Assembly: GCF_002343915.1 (NCBI RefSeq)
Contig: NZ_NETK01000001.1
Span: 4,598,001 to 4,662,000, forward strand
Origin: Nannocystis exedens
GTDB taxonomy: Bacteria > Myxococcota_A > Polyangia > Nannocystales > Nannocystaceae
Reading direction: 5' to 3'
Length of the DNA: 64,000 nucleotides
The notes beneath the pieces were generated by a model that was not told the DNA's origin, made no database searches, and was given only the letters and a program-made list of their open reading frames with translations. Positions within the stretch are counted from its first letter, which is position 1, and each line of letters begins with the position of its first letter. Both the position numbers and the translations under genes were made by a program. This document shows, one piece after another, positions 45,654 to 54,965 of the stretch.

Positions 45654-45836
45654 GTGCGTTCAGCCGGCCTCGTCGCAGCTCTCCTGCTTATGGGCGGATG
45701 TCGACCCGCGCCCCGGCCGCCCTCGACGCCGACCCCGATCCGCACACCCGCCGCAAATCCGCCGAGGCGATTGCGAGGATCGACGCCGCCGGGCGAACCC
45801 GCGATCGCGGTCGGCGAACCCTCCGAATGTGCATAG
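45654..45836 (+). pseudogene. Truncated lipoprotein gene (60 residues)
   Basis: GTG 45654 starts a good lipoprotein signal peptide (MRSAGLVAALLLMGGC, lipobox GGC) followed by a Pro-rich linker, and stops at TAG after AIAVGEPSECA. The ending looks like the start of a Cys domain ('GEPSECA...C'), so the mature domain seems lost. It may also be a genuine short lipopeptide. From 45837 to 45980 I see no gene. Confidence 0.5.
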
Positions 45837-45980
45837 TCCGCGCTCCGCGCCCCCCGCGGGGCGCCGGAGTTCCCGCCTATTCTCCGGATTTAGGCCGATC
45901 CAGCGCAGAAGTCCGATCGCGGTCCGATGGGCCGAAACGGGTCCGATCGAATCATCAGACCACGTGCTATTGAATCATGC

Positions 45981-46871
45981 ATGCACATCACAACGCGTGT
46001 CCACCTCTACCTCCTCGCCTCTACCTTGCTGGCGTGTACCTTCGAGACCAAGTTCTACGACAGTGACACCGCGCCGACGACCGGCACCACCGGCGACTCC
46101 GCGGACCCGTCCCAGGGCACCTTCGACACCTGGCAGGGCACCACGATCGACATCACCGCCTCGGGCCCGGCGACGGTCACCACGCAGCCCGGGTGGGGCT
46201 CCGACACCGAGGGCCCCCCCGTCACCGCCACCAGCGCCGTCTCCGACACCGACAGCGTGACCACCGGCATCCTCTCCGAGACCGACAGCCACGGCGAGAC
46301 CACCGGCGTCGTCTCCGACACCGAAAACGTGACGACCGCCGAGTGGCCCGGCACCACCGGCGACACGACCTCGCAGTACACCACCGACCGCCCGGAGGAG
46401 CCGGTGCCGTGCGACGGCGAGCCCGAGCCGCTCGACGTCGAGGTGCTCGCCTATCTCGAGTCGCAGATCCCGGCGAACCAGGACAGCGACGGCACCACCG
46501 GCGAGGACGACGACCCGAACCTGCTGTACGTCCGCTTCTCGAGCGAGACGTTCACCTGCGCCGACCCGCACGACCGCATCTCGTGCGGCCATGAGTGGGA
46601 GCTGTCGCTGCGGATCCCGCAGGCCTTCCAGGCGCCGGGCGTGTACTCGTTCTCGTGGGCCGGGGTGCACGCGTTCGGCCTGCAGACCGGCGCCGACCTC
46701 GGCAGCGGCGACGATTGCGACGGCGGCGGGGGCGTCGCCAAGGGCACGCTCGAGATCGTCGCCATCGACGCCGACAAGGTCGTCGGCCGCCTGTGTCACG
46801 TGACCTGGCACGGGCTCGACGACGACTTCGAGCTCGACGGCAAGTTCATCGCCCCGCGCTGCCCGCAGTGA
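45981..46871 (+). CDS. Lipoprotein with Thr/Asp-rich linker
   Basis: 296 residues from ATG 45981. Signal peptide MHITTRVHLYLLASTLLAC with lipobox LAC. Residues 20-150 are a Thr/Ser/Asp/Gly linker with repeats such as DTDSVTTGILSETDS. The C-terminal domain reads LLYVRFSSETFTCADPHD, CGHEWELSLRIPQAFQAPG and GDDCDGGGGVAKGTLEI, a small beta-sandwich with three or four Cys. No known family. It converges on the ferritin-like lipoprotein gene. Confidence 0.7.
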   Translation: MHITTRVHLYLLASTLLACTFETKFYDSDTAPTTGTTGDSADPSQGTFDTWQGTTIDITASGPATVTTQPGWGSDTEGPPVTATSAVSDTDSVTTGILSETDSHGETTGVVSDTENVTTAEWPGTTGDTTSQYTTDRPEEPVPCDGEPEPLDVEVLAYLESQIPANQDSDGTTGEDDDPNLLYVRFSSETFTCADPHDRISCGHEWELSLRIPQAFQAPGVYSFSWAGVHAFGLQTGADLGSGDDCDGGGGVAKGTLEIVAIDADKVVGRLCHVTWHGLDDDFELDGKFIAPRCPQ

Positions 46872-46938
46872 CGGCGCGGGGGCGCGGCGATCGACCTCCG
46901 GGTGCTGGTGGACCTGCGAGGCCGTACCCGGTGCCACC

Positions 46939-46959
46939 ATTCGCCGACCCCCGGCGAAT
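46939..46959. terminator. Hairpin between convergent genes
   Basis: ATTCGCCG-ACCCC-CGGCGAAT, a perfect eight-base stem in the 180-bp gap between two converging lipoprotein genes. Placement suggests a bidirectional terminator, though no T-run follows. Confidence 0.55.
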
Positions 46960-47051
46960 CATCGGACCCGGGCGCGCCGAGATCTCCTCGGCCCTCCGGG
47001 CGACCCGCCGACGCGAGAGCTCAAGCGTACGCGTCGTATGATCATTCCTGC

Positions 47052-48470
47052 TCAGGCCGCCGCGGCCTGTTCGGCGCGGCCGAGCAGCGCGTCGGCGGCC
47101 GGGCCGATCACCCCGACCAGCGCGTCGCGGCACAGCGCCACCTGCTCGTCGGGCGACACGCGCCCGTGGGCGCGCAGCTGCTCCGGGTCGGCGTCGTGCG
47201 GCCACGGGCGGGCGCCGATCGGCTCGCGCAGGGCCGCGGCGAACGCCTCGCGCACCGCCTCGCGCACCGCCGGCGAGCGGCCGAGGGCCCACTGCACGAA
47301 CCGCCAGGCCAGCTGCGCGTGGCGGCCCTCGTCGACGGCGATCTGCTTGAGCACGCTGCGGACCGCGTAGTCGCCGGTCTGGAACGCCGCGACCTGGGCC
47401 AGCAGCGCGGCCAGCGTCTCGCCGACGCAGCCCTCGCGCACCGCCGCGGCGGCCAGCGCCGGCAGGTCGGTGTCGCCTAGCGCATCAGACATGTCCAAAC
47501 GGCCAGGTCCCATCGGCACCCCCGCGTACGCCCCGGCCAGCGCGTAGCAGGCCCGCGCGTGGGCGATCTCGTCGGCCATCGCTCGCTGCGCGCCGTCGAC
47601 CAGCGACGCCGGCGCGCCGACGGCCAGCAGCTGGAGGGCGAAGCGGGCGAACGCGGCCACCGACGCGTGCTCGTCGGCCGCGGCGGCGCCCCACAGATCG
47701 GCCAGCGCGGCGCGGGTCGGCTCGTCGAGGCCCGCGAGCGACGGCAGGACCTGGCCGCCCCAGTCGCTGCGGCGCAGGTTCGGCGCCACCCGGCCCGCGC
47801 CCTCGACCACGAACGGCCGGCCCTCGCACACCATCCCGTCGCCGTGGGCGATGAAGTAGCAGCACTGCCCCGGCGCCGCCGGCATCGGGTCCGGCCCGCA
47901 CTGCACGACCAGCTCGGTGTAGCTGCAGAACGGGTCGCCGGTGGCCGCCGCGTTGGCCCAGCTCTCGCTGCACACCGCGTCGCACGCGGCGCAGTCGGCC
48001 AGGCCGTCGGGCACCGGGAAGCACACGTACTTCTGCATCATCCCCGGCGGCGGCGGCTCGCACGTGAACTCGCTGGTGTCGCCGGTGGTCTGCGGCTCGC
48101 CGGTGGTGGTCGTGGTCGACGTCGTGCTGGTGGTCGTGGTGCCGCTGGCCTCGCCGGTCGTGTCGCCGGTGGTGCTCTCCTCGCCGGTGATCGAGTTCGT
48201 CGAGGTCGTGCTCGTGCCCGGCGCGGCGGTCGTGCCGTCGCTCGTCGTCGTCGCCGTGGTCGTCGCCCCCTCCGTGGTGCCCGTCACCTCGCCCGAGTCG
48301 TCGGTCGCGCCGGTGGTGAGCCCCGACGTCGCCGCGCCGGTGGACGACGTCGAGCCGGGGTCGCTCGCCGCCGTGGTCTCGCCGCTCGTGCCACCGCAAG
48401 CCGCGACCAAACCCAGTCCGGCCATCAGCTCGACATAGAAGGCGCGGGTAACGTCAAAGTAGGAGCGCAT
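47052..48470 (-). CDS. Lipoprotein with ferritin-like domain
   Basis: 472 residues. Signal peptide ends GLVAAC. A linker of Thr, Ser and Gly covers about 28-135. A Cys-rich segment (about 140-230: CFPVPDGLADCAACDAVC and similar) precedes a ferritin-like four-helix bundle (about 255-420) with AAADEHASVAAFARFAL, DEIAHARACYALAGAY and AVDEGRHAQLAW, the Glu and E-x-x-H ligands of a di-iron site. It may oxidise or store iron, or act on a substrate, at the cell surface. Start ATG 48470 has TAGGTT six bases before it. Confidence 0.85.
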   Translation of the reverse strand: MRSYFDVTRAFYVELMAGLGLVAACGGTSGETTAASDPGSTSSTGAATSGLTTGATDDSGEVTGTTEGATTTATTTSDGTTAAPGTSTTSTNSITGEESTTGDTTGEASGTTTTSTTSTTTTTGEPQTTGDTSEFTCEPPPPGMMQKYVCFPVPDGLADCAACDAVCSESWANAAATGDPFCSYTELVVQCGPDPMPAAPGQCCYFIAHGDGMVCEGRPFVVEGAGRVAPNLRRSDWGGQVLPSLAGLDEPTRAALADLWGAAAADEHASVAAFARFALQLLAVGAPASLVDGAQRAMADEIAHARACYALAGAYAGVPMGPGRLDMSDALGDTDLPALAAAAVREGCVGETLAALLAQVAAFQTGDYAVRSVLKQIAVDEGRHAQLAWRFVQWALGRSPAVREAVREAFAAALREPIGARPWPHDADPEQLRAHGRVSPDEQVALCRDALVGVIGPAADALLGRAEQAAAA

Positions 48471-48476
48471 GGGGGA

Positions 48477-48482
48477 AACCTA
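48477..48482 (-). promoter_or_regulatory. TAGGTT box, 6 nt before start
   Basis: On the minus strand TAGGTT ends six bases before the ferritin-like gene ATG, with no ribosome-binding site. Likely leaderless. Confidence 0.55.
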
Positions 48483-48643
48483 ACCAAGCCGTGTCGGTCA
48501 CGCCACCGGGCTCATGCGATTCACGGCACGACACGGATGTCGTGATCCACCGCCCTCGCTCGCACCTCCGACAATCACACCAGGAGCCGCGAGCGTGGAC
48601 CGCGGTCGATAGCTTTGTCCACAGTCGGCGCAATTACGCGCAC

Positions 48644-48659
48644 ATGTCCCTTCGGACAT
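48644..48659. repeat. Interspersed dyad, copy between methyltransferase and ferritin-like genes
   Basis: ATGTCC-CTTC-GGACAT, exact consensus, about 50 bp after the methyltransferase stop and 170 bp before the ferritin-like start. It could end the methyltransferase transcript. The rest of 48483-48707 shows nothing else. Confidence 0.65.
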
Positions 48660-48707
48660 CCTACCGCGCTCGGCCGCGGAGGTTCGCATGGGTAAAACGC
48701 CATCGTC

Positions 48708-49934
48708 TCAACCGACCTCTTCGGCCGCCGCCGGGCCTTGGCTCGCGCTCGCGGGCGCTTCGCTGGGCCGCACCGTCGCGGCCAGCGTGACCCCTGCGCC
48801 GCGCGCCGACGCCTCGCCCGCCAGCGACGCGAGCGCGTCGTCATCCTGCGGCGCCGCGAGCGATGCCCCTGCGGACGAGCCCTCGCGCTGCGGCGCCCCG
48901 AGTGATGCCGCCGGCGAGTCGTCGCACCGCGACCCCGCCGCGCCCGCATCCTCTTCGGGCTGCACCCCCGCGCTCGACGGCGTCGGCGGCTCGATCGGCC
49001 CCGCGGCCGGTGCCTCGCCGTCCGCCGCGCTCGCCGGCGCCGCGGCGACCTCGCTCGTCGCCAGCGCGAGCGAGCCCAGCGCCTCGATCGTCGGCGCCGC
49101 GAACTCGAGCCGGCGGCGCATCACCTCGATCGCCTCGGGGTTCTGGTCGACGAGCACGACGTCGCGACCGTGCCGCAGCGCCGCCTCGCCGAAGCTGCCG
49201 CTGCCGGCGAAGAAGTCGAGCAACAGGTCGCCGGGGCGCGAGTGGACGACCACGATCCGCTCGAGGATTTTGAGCGGCTTCTGCGTCGGGTAGCCGGTCT
49301 TCTCGCGCCCCTGCGGGCTGACGATCGTCTGCCACCACACGTCGGTCGGCGTCTTGCCGCGGGCGGCCTTCTCCGGCCCGACGAGCCCGGGGGCCATGTA
49401 GGGGATCCTGTCGATCGCCTCGTACTGGAACGTGTAGCGCGCGGGGTCGCGGGCGTACCACAGGATGTTGTCGTGCTTCGCCGACCAGCGGGACTTCGAG
49501 CGGCCGCCGTAGTCGTACGACCACACGATCTCGTTCATGAAGCACTCGCGGCCGAAGATCTGGTCGCAGGCGATCTTCGCGTAGTGGACCTCGCGGTAGT
49601 CGAGGTGGAGGAAGAAGCTGCCGTCGGCCGCCAGCAGCCGGTGCGCCTGCTCGAGCCGCGGCCACAAGAACTCGAGGTAGTCGTCGAAGACGTCGGCGTA
49701 GCGGCGCTCGCCGAGCTTGATCGTGCGGTAGCGCTGGCCCTTGAAGCCGGTGCGGTCGCCGTCCGCGTCGCGCACCGTCCGCAGCTGCGCGCGCCGCTGG
49801 GTCTGCCCGGTGTTGAACGGCGGGTCGATGTAGATCAGCGAGAACTCACCGGCCGGCAGGCCGGGCAGCACGTCCATGTTGTCGGCGAGCACGATCCGCG
49901 CCCGCGGTCGCGGCGGAGCCGCCTCGTCGCTCAC
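48708..49934 (-). CDS. Orphan beta-class DNA methyltransferase with low-complexity tail
   Basis: 408 residues from GTG 49934, overlapping the TsaC/YciO stop by GTGA. Catalytic motif IV IYIDPPFNTG is near residue 35 and the AdoMet motif DFFAGSGSFGEAAL near 240; this order marks the beta class (N6-adenine or N4-cytosine). Motifs between include WSYDYGGRSKSRWSAKHD, GYPTQKP. The last ~130 residues are Ala/Ser/Pro/Gly-rich and probably disordered. No restriction enzyme or Res subunit is adjacent. Recognition sequence unknown. Confidence 0.9.
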   Translation of the reverse strand: MSDEAAPPRPRARIVLADNMDVLPGLPAGEFSLIYIDPPFNTGQTQRRAQLRTVRDADGDRTGFKGQRYRTIKLGERRYADVFDDYLEFLWPRLEQAHRLLAADGSFFLHLDYREVHYAKIACDQIFGRECFMNEIVWSYDYGGRSKSRWSAKHDNILWYARDPARYTFQYEAIDRIPYMAPGLVGPEKAARGKTPTDVWWQTIVSPQGREKTGYPTQKPLKILERIVVVHSRPGDLLLDFFAGSGSFGEAALRHGRDVVLVDQNPEAIEVMRRRLEFAAPTIEALGSLALATSEVAAAPASAADGEAPAAGPIEPPTPSSAGVQPEEDAGAAGSRCDDSPAASLGAPQREGSSAGASLAAPQDDDALASLAGEASARGAGVTLAATVRPSEAPASASQGPAAAEEVG

Positions 49935-50545
49935 GGACGGAAGTCCCCCTTGCCCTCGCGCAGCACCTCGACCTCGTCGCCGATCATCCGCAGCACCGTC
50001 GACGGGTCGGGCCATTGAGGGCCGACGTCGACCGTCACCGCCACCTCGCGCACGTAGCGGTTCTCGAGCTCCTCCGCGTCCTCGAGCTCGGGCGTCGTCG
50101 CCTCGCCCGGCGTGACCGAGCCGGTCAGCAGCGGCTCGCCGAGCTCGCCGATCAGCATGCGGCACACCAGGTGGTCGGGCACGCGCAGGCCGACCTCGTG
50201 GTGGCGGTTGTGCATGCTCTTCGGCACCTCGGAGGTCGCCTGCAGCACCAGCGTGTACGGCCCCGGCAGCAGGCGGCGGACCAGGCGGAAGTGCGTGTTG
50301 CCGAGCACGCCGAAGCGGCCGACCTCGGTCAGCCCCGACACGATCATCGTCAGCGGCTTGTGCGAGCGCTCGTCGAGCCCCTTGAGCTTGCGGATCGCCG
50401 CGATGCCCTTGGGGCTCGACATGGCGCAGCCGAACGCGTACCCGGTGTCGGTCGGGTACACGATCACCTGCCCCTTCTTCAGCGCCTCGACCGCGGGCTG
50501 CAGCTTGCGCGGGTTCGGGCGCTCGGCGTCGACGTGTACCCGCAT
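49931..50545 (-). CDS. YciO/TsaC (Sua5-YrdC) family protein
   Basis: 204 residues. PTDTGYAFGCAMSS, IRKLKGLDERSHKPLTMIV, LLPGPYTLVL and GLRVPDH match the YrdC fold. It resembles YciO more than TsaC (no SxN of the classical site is obvious), so threonylcarbamoyl-AMP synthesis is likely but not certain. The stop overlaps the downstream DNA methyltransferase start by four bases. The fba gene lies 37 bp upstream, so all three may be one transcript. Confidence 0.88.
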   Translation of the reverse strand: MRVHVDAERPNPRKLQPAVEALKKGQVIVYPTDTGYAFGCAMSSPKGIAAIRKLKGLDERSHKPLTMIVSGLTEVGRFGVLGNTHFRLVRRLLPGPYTLVLQATSEVPKSMHNRHHEVGLRVPDHLVCRMLIGELGEPLLTGSVTPGEATTPELEDAEELENRYVREVAVTVDVGPQWPDPSTVLRMIGDEVEVLREGKGDFRP

Positions 50546-50582
50546 GGTGGTTCGTGCAGCTCCGTGGTCGATGCGTGGAGGT

Positions 50583-51617
<1,035 letters not shown>

Positions 51618-51717
51618 GGTTCCTCCGGGCTTGGCGCGGCCAAGGGGTAACACACCTCTCGCGCGGCGGCACCGCGAAAACCGCCGCGGCCGCTCGCCCG
51701 CGCCCGTGAGCGGCCCT

Positions 51718-53100
51718 TCACGCCGGCTGGGCGGGCGTGCTGCCGGCCCGCCGGGCCCGCCAGGCTCGCCACGCCGGCCGCGCCACCGCGGCCGCGTAGA
51801 GCGCGAGGATGATCGACACCGGGTCGTACGGCGTGCGCAGGCGCGGGTCGCCGAAGAAGATCGCGGCGATGATCATCGCCCCGACCAGGCAGACCGCCAG
51901 CACCGCCAGCGCCGGGTCGCGCCGGACCCCGCGCAGCGCCAGGCCGATGCCGACGAGCGACGGCAGCAGCACCACCGTGTTGAAGAAGTAGCGGTAGACC
52001 TCGGCGACCACCAGCGTGCGCGCGTGGCCCTTGCTGGTCTCGGGCCACTGCCCGGCGATGAACCACTGCAGCATCATGTTGACGAAGCTGTAGCGCACCT
52101 GCTCCAAGAGACCGGTGGCCGCGTAGCACTTGGCGCGGATGTCCTTGTGGATGAACGGGTCGCCGATGTAGCCGACGAAGCGGATGCTGTCGCCCTTGAG
52201 GGCCGGACGCAGCGCCAGCGGCGACCACTCGGGGACCCAGTTCTTGAGCGTGCGGAAGCCGGGCAGGGTCACGCGGCGGCCGTTGGTCTGGTCGTCCTTG
52301 CGCTCGGCCGCGGCCCGCTCGCGCTCGGTGCGGTACGCCTGGGTGTTGATGTTGTGGCACCGCCCGGCGGTGAGGTTCATGTTGGCGTTCTCGGCGATCC
52401 CGCCCCAATAGCCGGTGTGGTAGTGGAAGCGCCACAGGCTGAAGCCGAGCGCGAGCACCAGCGGCGTGCCGACGCCGACGATGTGGTGCCACTTGATGTG
52501 CTTCAGCCGGCGCACGTTGACGAGCCACACCAGCAGCACGAACACGTAGAACACCGCCGCCTGCGGCCGCAGCATGAACGCGGCCGCCGAGGCCAGCCCT
52601 GCCGGCCAGGCGCGCCTCCCCTCCTGGAAGCACACCACCAGCCAGTACAGCGACAGCAGCTGCGCGCACAGGAACGGCGTCTCCGAGAGGAAGAAGCCGG
52701 TCGTCGACAAATTCGGGAACCACAGCAGCGCCGCGATCCCGGCCGTGCGCGCCTGCCAGCGCTCGCGCAGCACCCGGCACGCCAGCAGGTACGTCAGCGG
52801 CACCGCCGCGGCCCCGAGCAGCCCCCACAGCAGCGCCCCCGAGAGCATCGGCGGCTGGGTCCCGAACAGCCGCAGCGGCGCCGCCAGCAGCATGTGCGTC
52901 CCGTACGCCTGCCACGCCAGCGTCCGCGTCGGCGGCGGGATCCCCTTGTCCGCCAGCGCCACCGCCCGCTCGGCGTACAGCCGCATGTCGCTGTACAGGT
53001 ATTCCCCCGGCGGGTGCACCCACAACACCCAGACCAGGCGCGACAGCAGCGCCAGGCCGATCAAGATCCACAACAGACGCCGTTCCGGGGGTTGGCCCAC
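51718..53100 (-). CDS. GT39-like membrane glycosyltransferase
   Basis: 460 residues with about ten to twelve helices. The first loop YLYSDMRLYAERAVAL places an Asp where ArnT/PMT-type glycosyltransferases have theirs. FFLSETPFLCAQ and a second hydrophilic loop of about 110 residues (about 245-350) follow the GT39/GT83 plan. It probably moves a sugar from a polyprenyl phosphate donor to lipid or protein in the periplasm. GTG 53100 with TACCCT seven bases upstream fixes the start. The gene sits downstream of nothing obvious and runs toward fba. Confidence 0.78.
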   Translation of the reverse strand: MGQPPERRLLWILIGLALLSRLVWVLWVHPPGEYLYSDMRLYAERAVALADKGIPPPTRTLAWQAYGTHMLLAAPLRLFGTQPPMLSGALLWGLLGAAAVPLTYLLACRVLRERWQARTAGIAALLWFPNLSTTGFFLSETPFLCAQLLSLYWLVVCFQEGRRAWPAGLASAAAFMLRPQAAVFYVFVLLVWLVNVRRLKHIKWHHIVGVGTPLVLALGFSLWRFHYHTGYWGGIAENANMNLTAGRCHNINTQAYRTERERAAAERKDDQTNGRRVTLPGFRTLKNWVPEWSPLALRPALKGDSIRFVGYIGDPFIHKDIRAKCYAATGLLEQVRYSFVNMMLQWFIAGQWPETSKGHARTLVVAEVYRYFFNTVVLLPSLVGIGLALRGVRRDPALAVLAVCLVGAMIIAAIFFGDPRLRTPYDPVSIILALYAAAVARPAWRAWRARRAGSTPAQPA

Positions 53101-53107
53101 GCGCGCG

Positions 53108-53113
53108 AGGGTA
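53108..53113 (-). promoter_or_regulatory. TACCCT box, 7 nt before start
   Basis: On the minus strand TACCCT ends seven bases before the GTG at 53100, with no ribosome-binding site. Likely leaderless. Confidence 0.55.
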
Positions 53114-53222
53114 CTGGCCCACGCGCCCGACGGGAAGAGGCCCGGATCCGCGCGACAGAGGCGAGAGTTATCTCATGACATCGAGATCACGGACGCACGA
53201 TAGCAGGGCGGACCCCAACTGG

Positions 53223-53327
53223 GCATTGCCAACTCTGGTCGTTGCCAATGCTCACTGCAAATGAGCCCATCGGCCGCAATTACATTCCGGGCTCAATGCC
53301 AGTTGCGGCGCCCCAATTTCGATTGGG
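53223..53327. repeat. GTTGCCAA inverted repeat and UUCG hairpin
   Basis: GCATTGCCAAC (53223-53233) and GTTGCCAATGC (53241-53251) form an inverted repeat with one mismatch around TCTGGTC. At 53312-53327 CCCAAT-TTCG-ATTGGG is a perfect six-base stem with a UUCG-type tetraloop. Both lie in the AT-richer 350-bp gap (53101-53450) between divergent genes; no gene is visible in it. The first shares the GTTGCCAA element with 7069-7104. Confidence 0.55.
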
Positions 53328-53450
53328 CCCGGTTCTCACAATCGCGGTCGCAGTGAAATCCTTGAACGCGAGGTTGACGGGTGCTTTACCTGCAGCGCGG
53401 GCGTGCCGCTATCTCGCCCGCGTTCGAATCGTAGAAGGAGAGCCGAAATC

Positions 53451-54872
53451 ATGCAAATCCGTATCATCAACCCATTCACGCGTCTCGACCTTCGTCCTGG
53501 CCTGCTCGCTCGCGGGCTGCGGCGACAGCGTCGAGTCGACCGACACCAGCACGCCCGGTGAGACGGGAGATGCTCCTCCGGTGTGGCCGGGCTACGTCGT
53601 GGAATGCACGCCCGACGTCTCGGGGCCCCTGCTCGTCTGCATGACCAAAACGACTGAAACTGCTCCGCGCGCGGCCACTACGTGCGTGAGTCGATCTGCG
53701 CCGACCTGTGGGGCGGCACGCCGGCGGATTACGACGGCCAGCCCCAGCTCGCCGGAGCCCCGTTCCAGGGCGTCGTCGACTGCGCCAACTTGCCGACCCC
53801 GGCCGCCGACGACCCCGACACCGAGGACGACGAGTCGGTGCCGGAGATCCGCGACGGCTGGTTCATGTCGGGCTGCGACGACTGCCGCGCGTGTGGCAAC
53901 CAGCTCGGCGGCTGGCTCAACGACAACATGCCCGAGGACCGGTGGAACGAGCTGTCGTGGTGCCCGGCCAAGAACGGGCTGAACGACTACGAGGTGCTGG
54001 AGCAGTGGTGCTACGGCGAGACGGACCCGACGACCGGCGGCGGGGAGGACCCTCCGTCCGCCGGCATCTGGATCTGCAACGGCTCCCCCACGATCTGCGG
54101 GGTGATGACCGACACGTTCCCGCCGACGACCAAGGATGAGCGCTGCATGGCCCCAGGGGTGGTCCCGGATTGCGTCACGGCGGACTCGCAGGAGACCGCG
54201 GCGGCCGGGTGCTACGAACTCTGCATGGCCAAGAACCAGGGCCATCAGAACGAGGCCGACAACAGCGCCACGAAGGTCTGGAGCCCCACGTTCCCCTGCG
54301 GCGACCTCTACAACTTCACCCCGGCCGAGGCCACCGATCCGCTCACGATGTGCTCGGGCAAGGGCCCGATGTGGCTGGAGGATCCGCTGTCCTTCGCCGC
54401 GTCCGCCGAGCTGTCTATCGGCGGCGGTTCGGCCAGCACCAACGGGTTGAACGGTGTCCTCGACTTCTCCTTCGCCGCTTGCCCGCCCGGCACCCTGGTC
54501 TGCGCCGTCTCGCTCAACGACATCCGCGCCGGCTCCGCCACGGTCCAGGGCCTCTACACCACGAGGGACGCGAACGGGGCGACGACCTCGGTGCCGTTCG
54601 TCGTCTCGAACCTCGAAGTCCGGCTCCTGCAGCCGGTCCTCGGCGAGCTGAATCAGCGGACCGGAGTCGTCACCTTCCCGGACGCCGATCTGTTCGCCAC
54701 CGTCTCGACGGGCGCCGTCACCCTCGACGGCCTGCCGCTGAGCGCCGGCGTCGACGGTGCGATGTTCGTGGTCGACGGCGCCCGCGGCACCTGGAATGGC
54801 CAGCAGCTCCAGTTGGACCTCGGCTGGTCGTCGCAAGGGATGTCACTCTGGCTGCGCATCACCGGCGGCTGA
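53451..54872 (+). pseudogene. Frameshifted Cys-rich lipoprotein gene
   Basis: ATG 53451, after AGAAGGAGAG, starts MQIRIIN, but the lipobox segment FVLACSLAGCGDSVESTD is one frame away, and the main domain is back in the first frame from about 53660: NCSARGHYVRESICADLWGG, shown as SARGHYVRESICADLW. It continues through CDDCRACGNQLGGWLND, CVTADSQETAAAGCYELC and a C-terminal beta domain to GMSLWLRITGG. Two shifts, near 53475-53500 and 53650-53660, cancel each other. The 396-residue main body is otherwise intact. Function unknown. Confidence 0.65.
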
Positions 54873-54965
54873 TGGGCACCACTCGGTCCGGCGCGTAGCG
54901 AGAGCCGCGCGCCAGACCGAGGGTCGCGCCATTCGCGCACAGGCAATGGACGGGACCAGTCGACT

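Noticed and set aside
53415..53440. tRNA gene (GTTCGAATC-like T-loop)
   Set aside because: No matching acceptor stem, D-arm or anticodon arm surrounds it.
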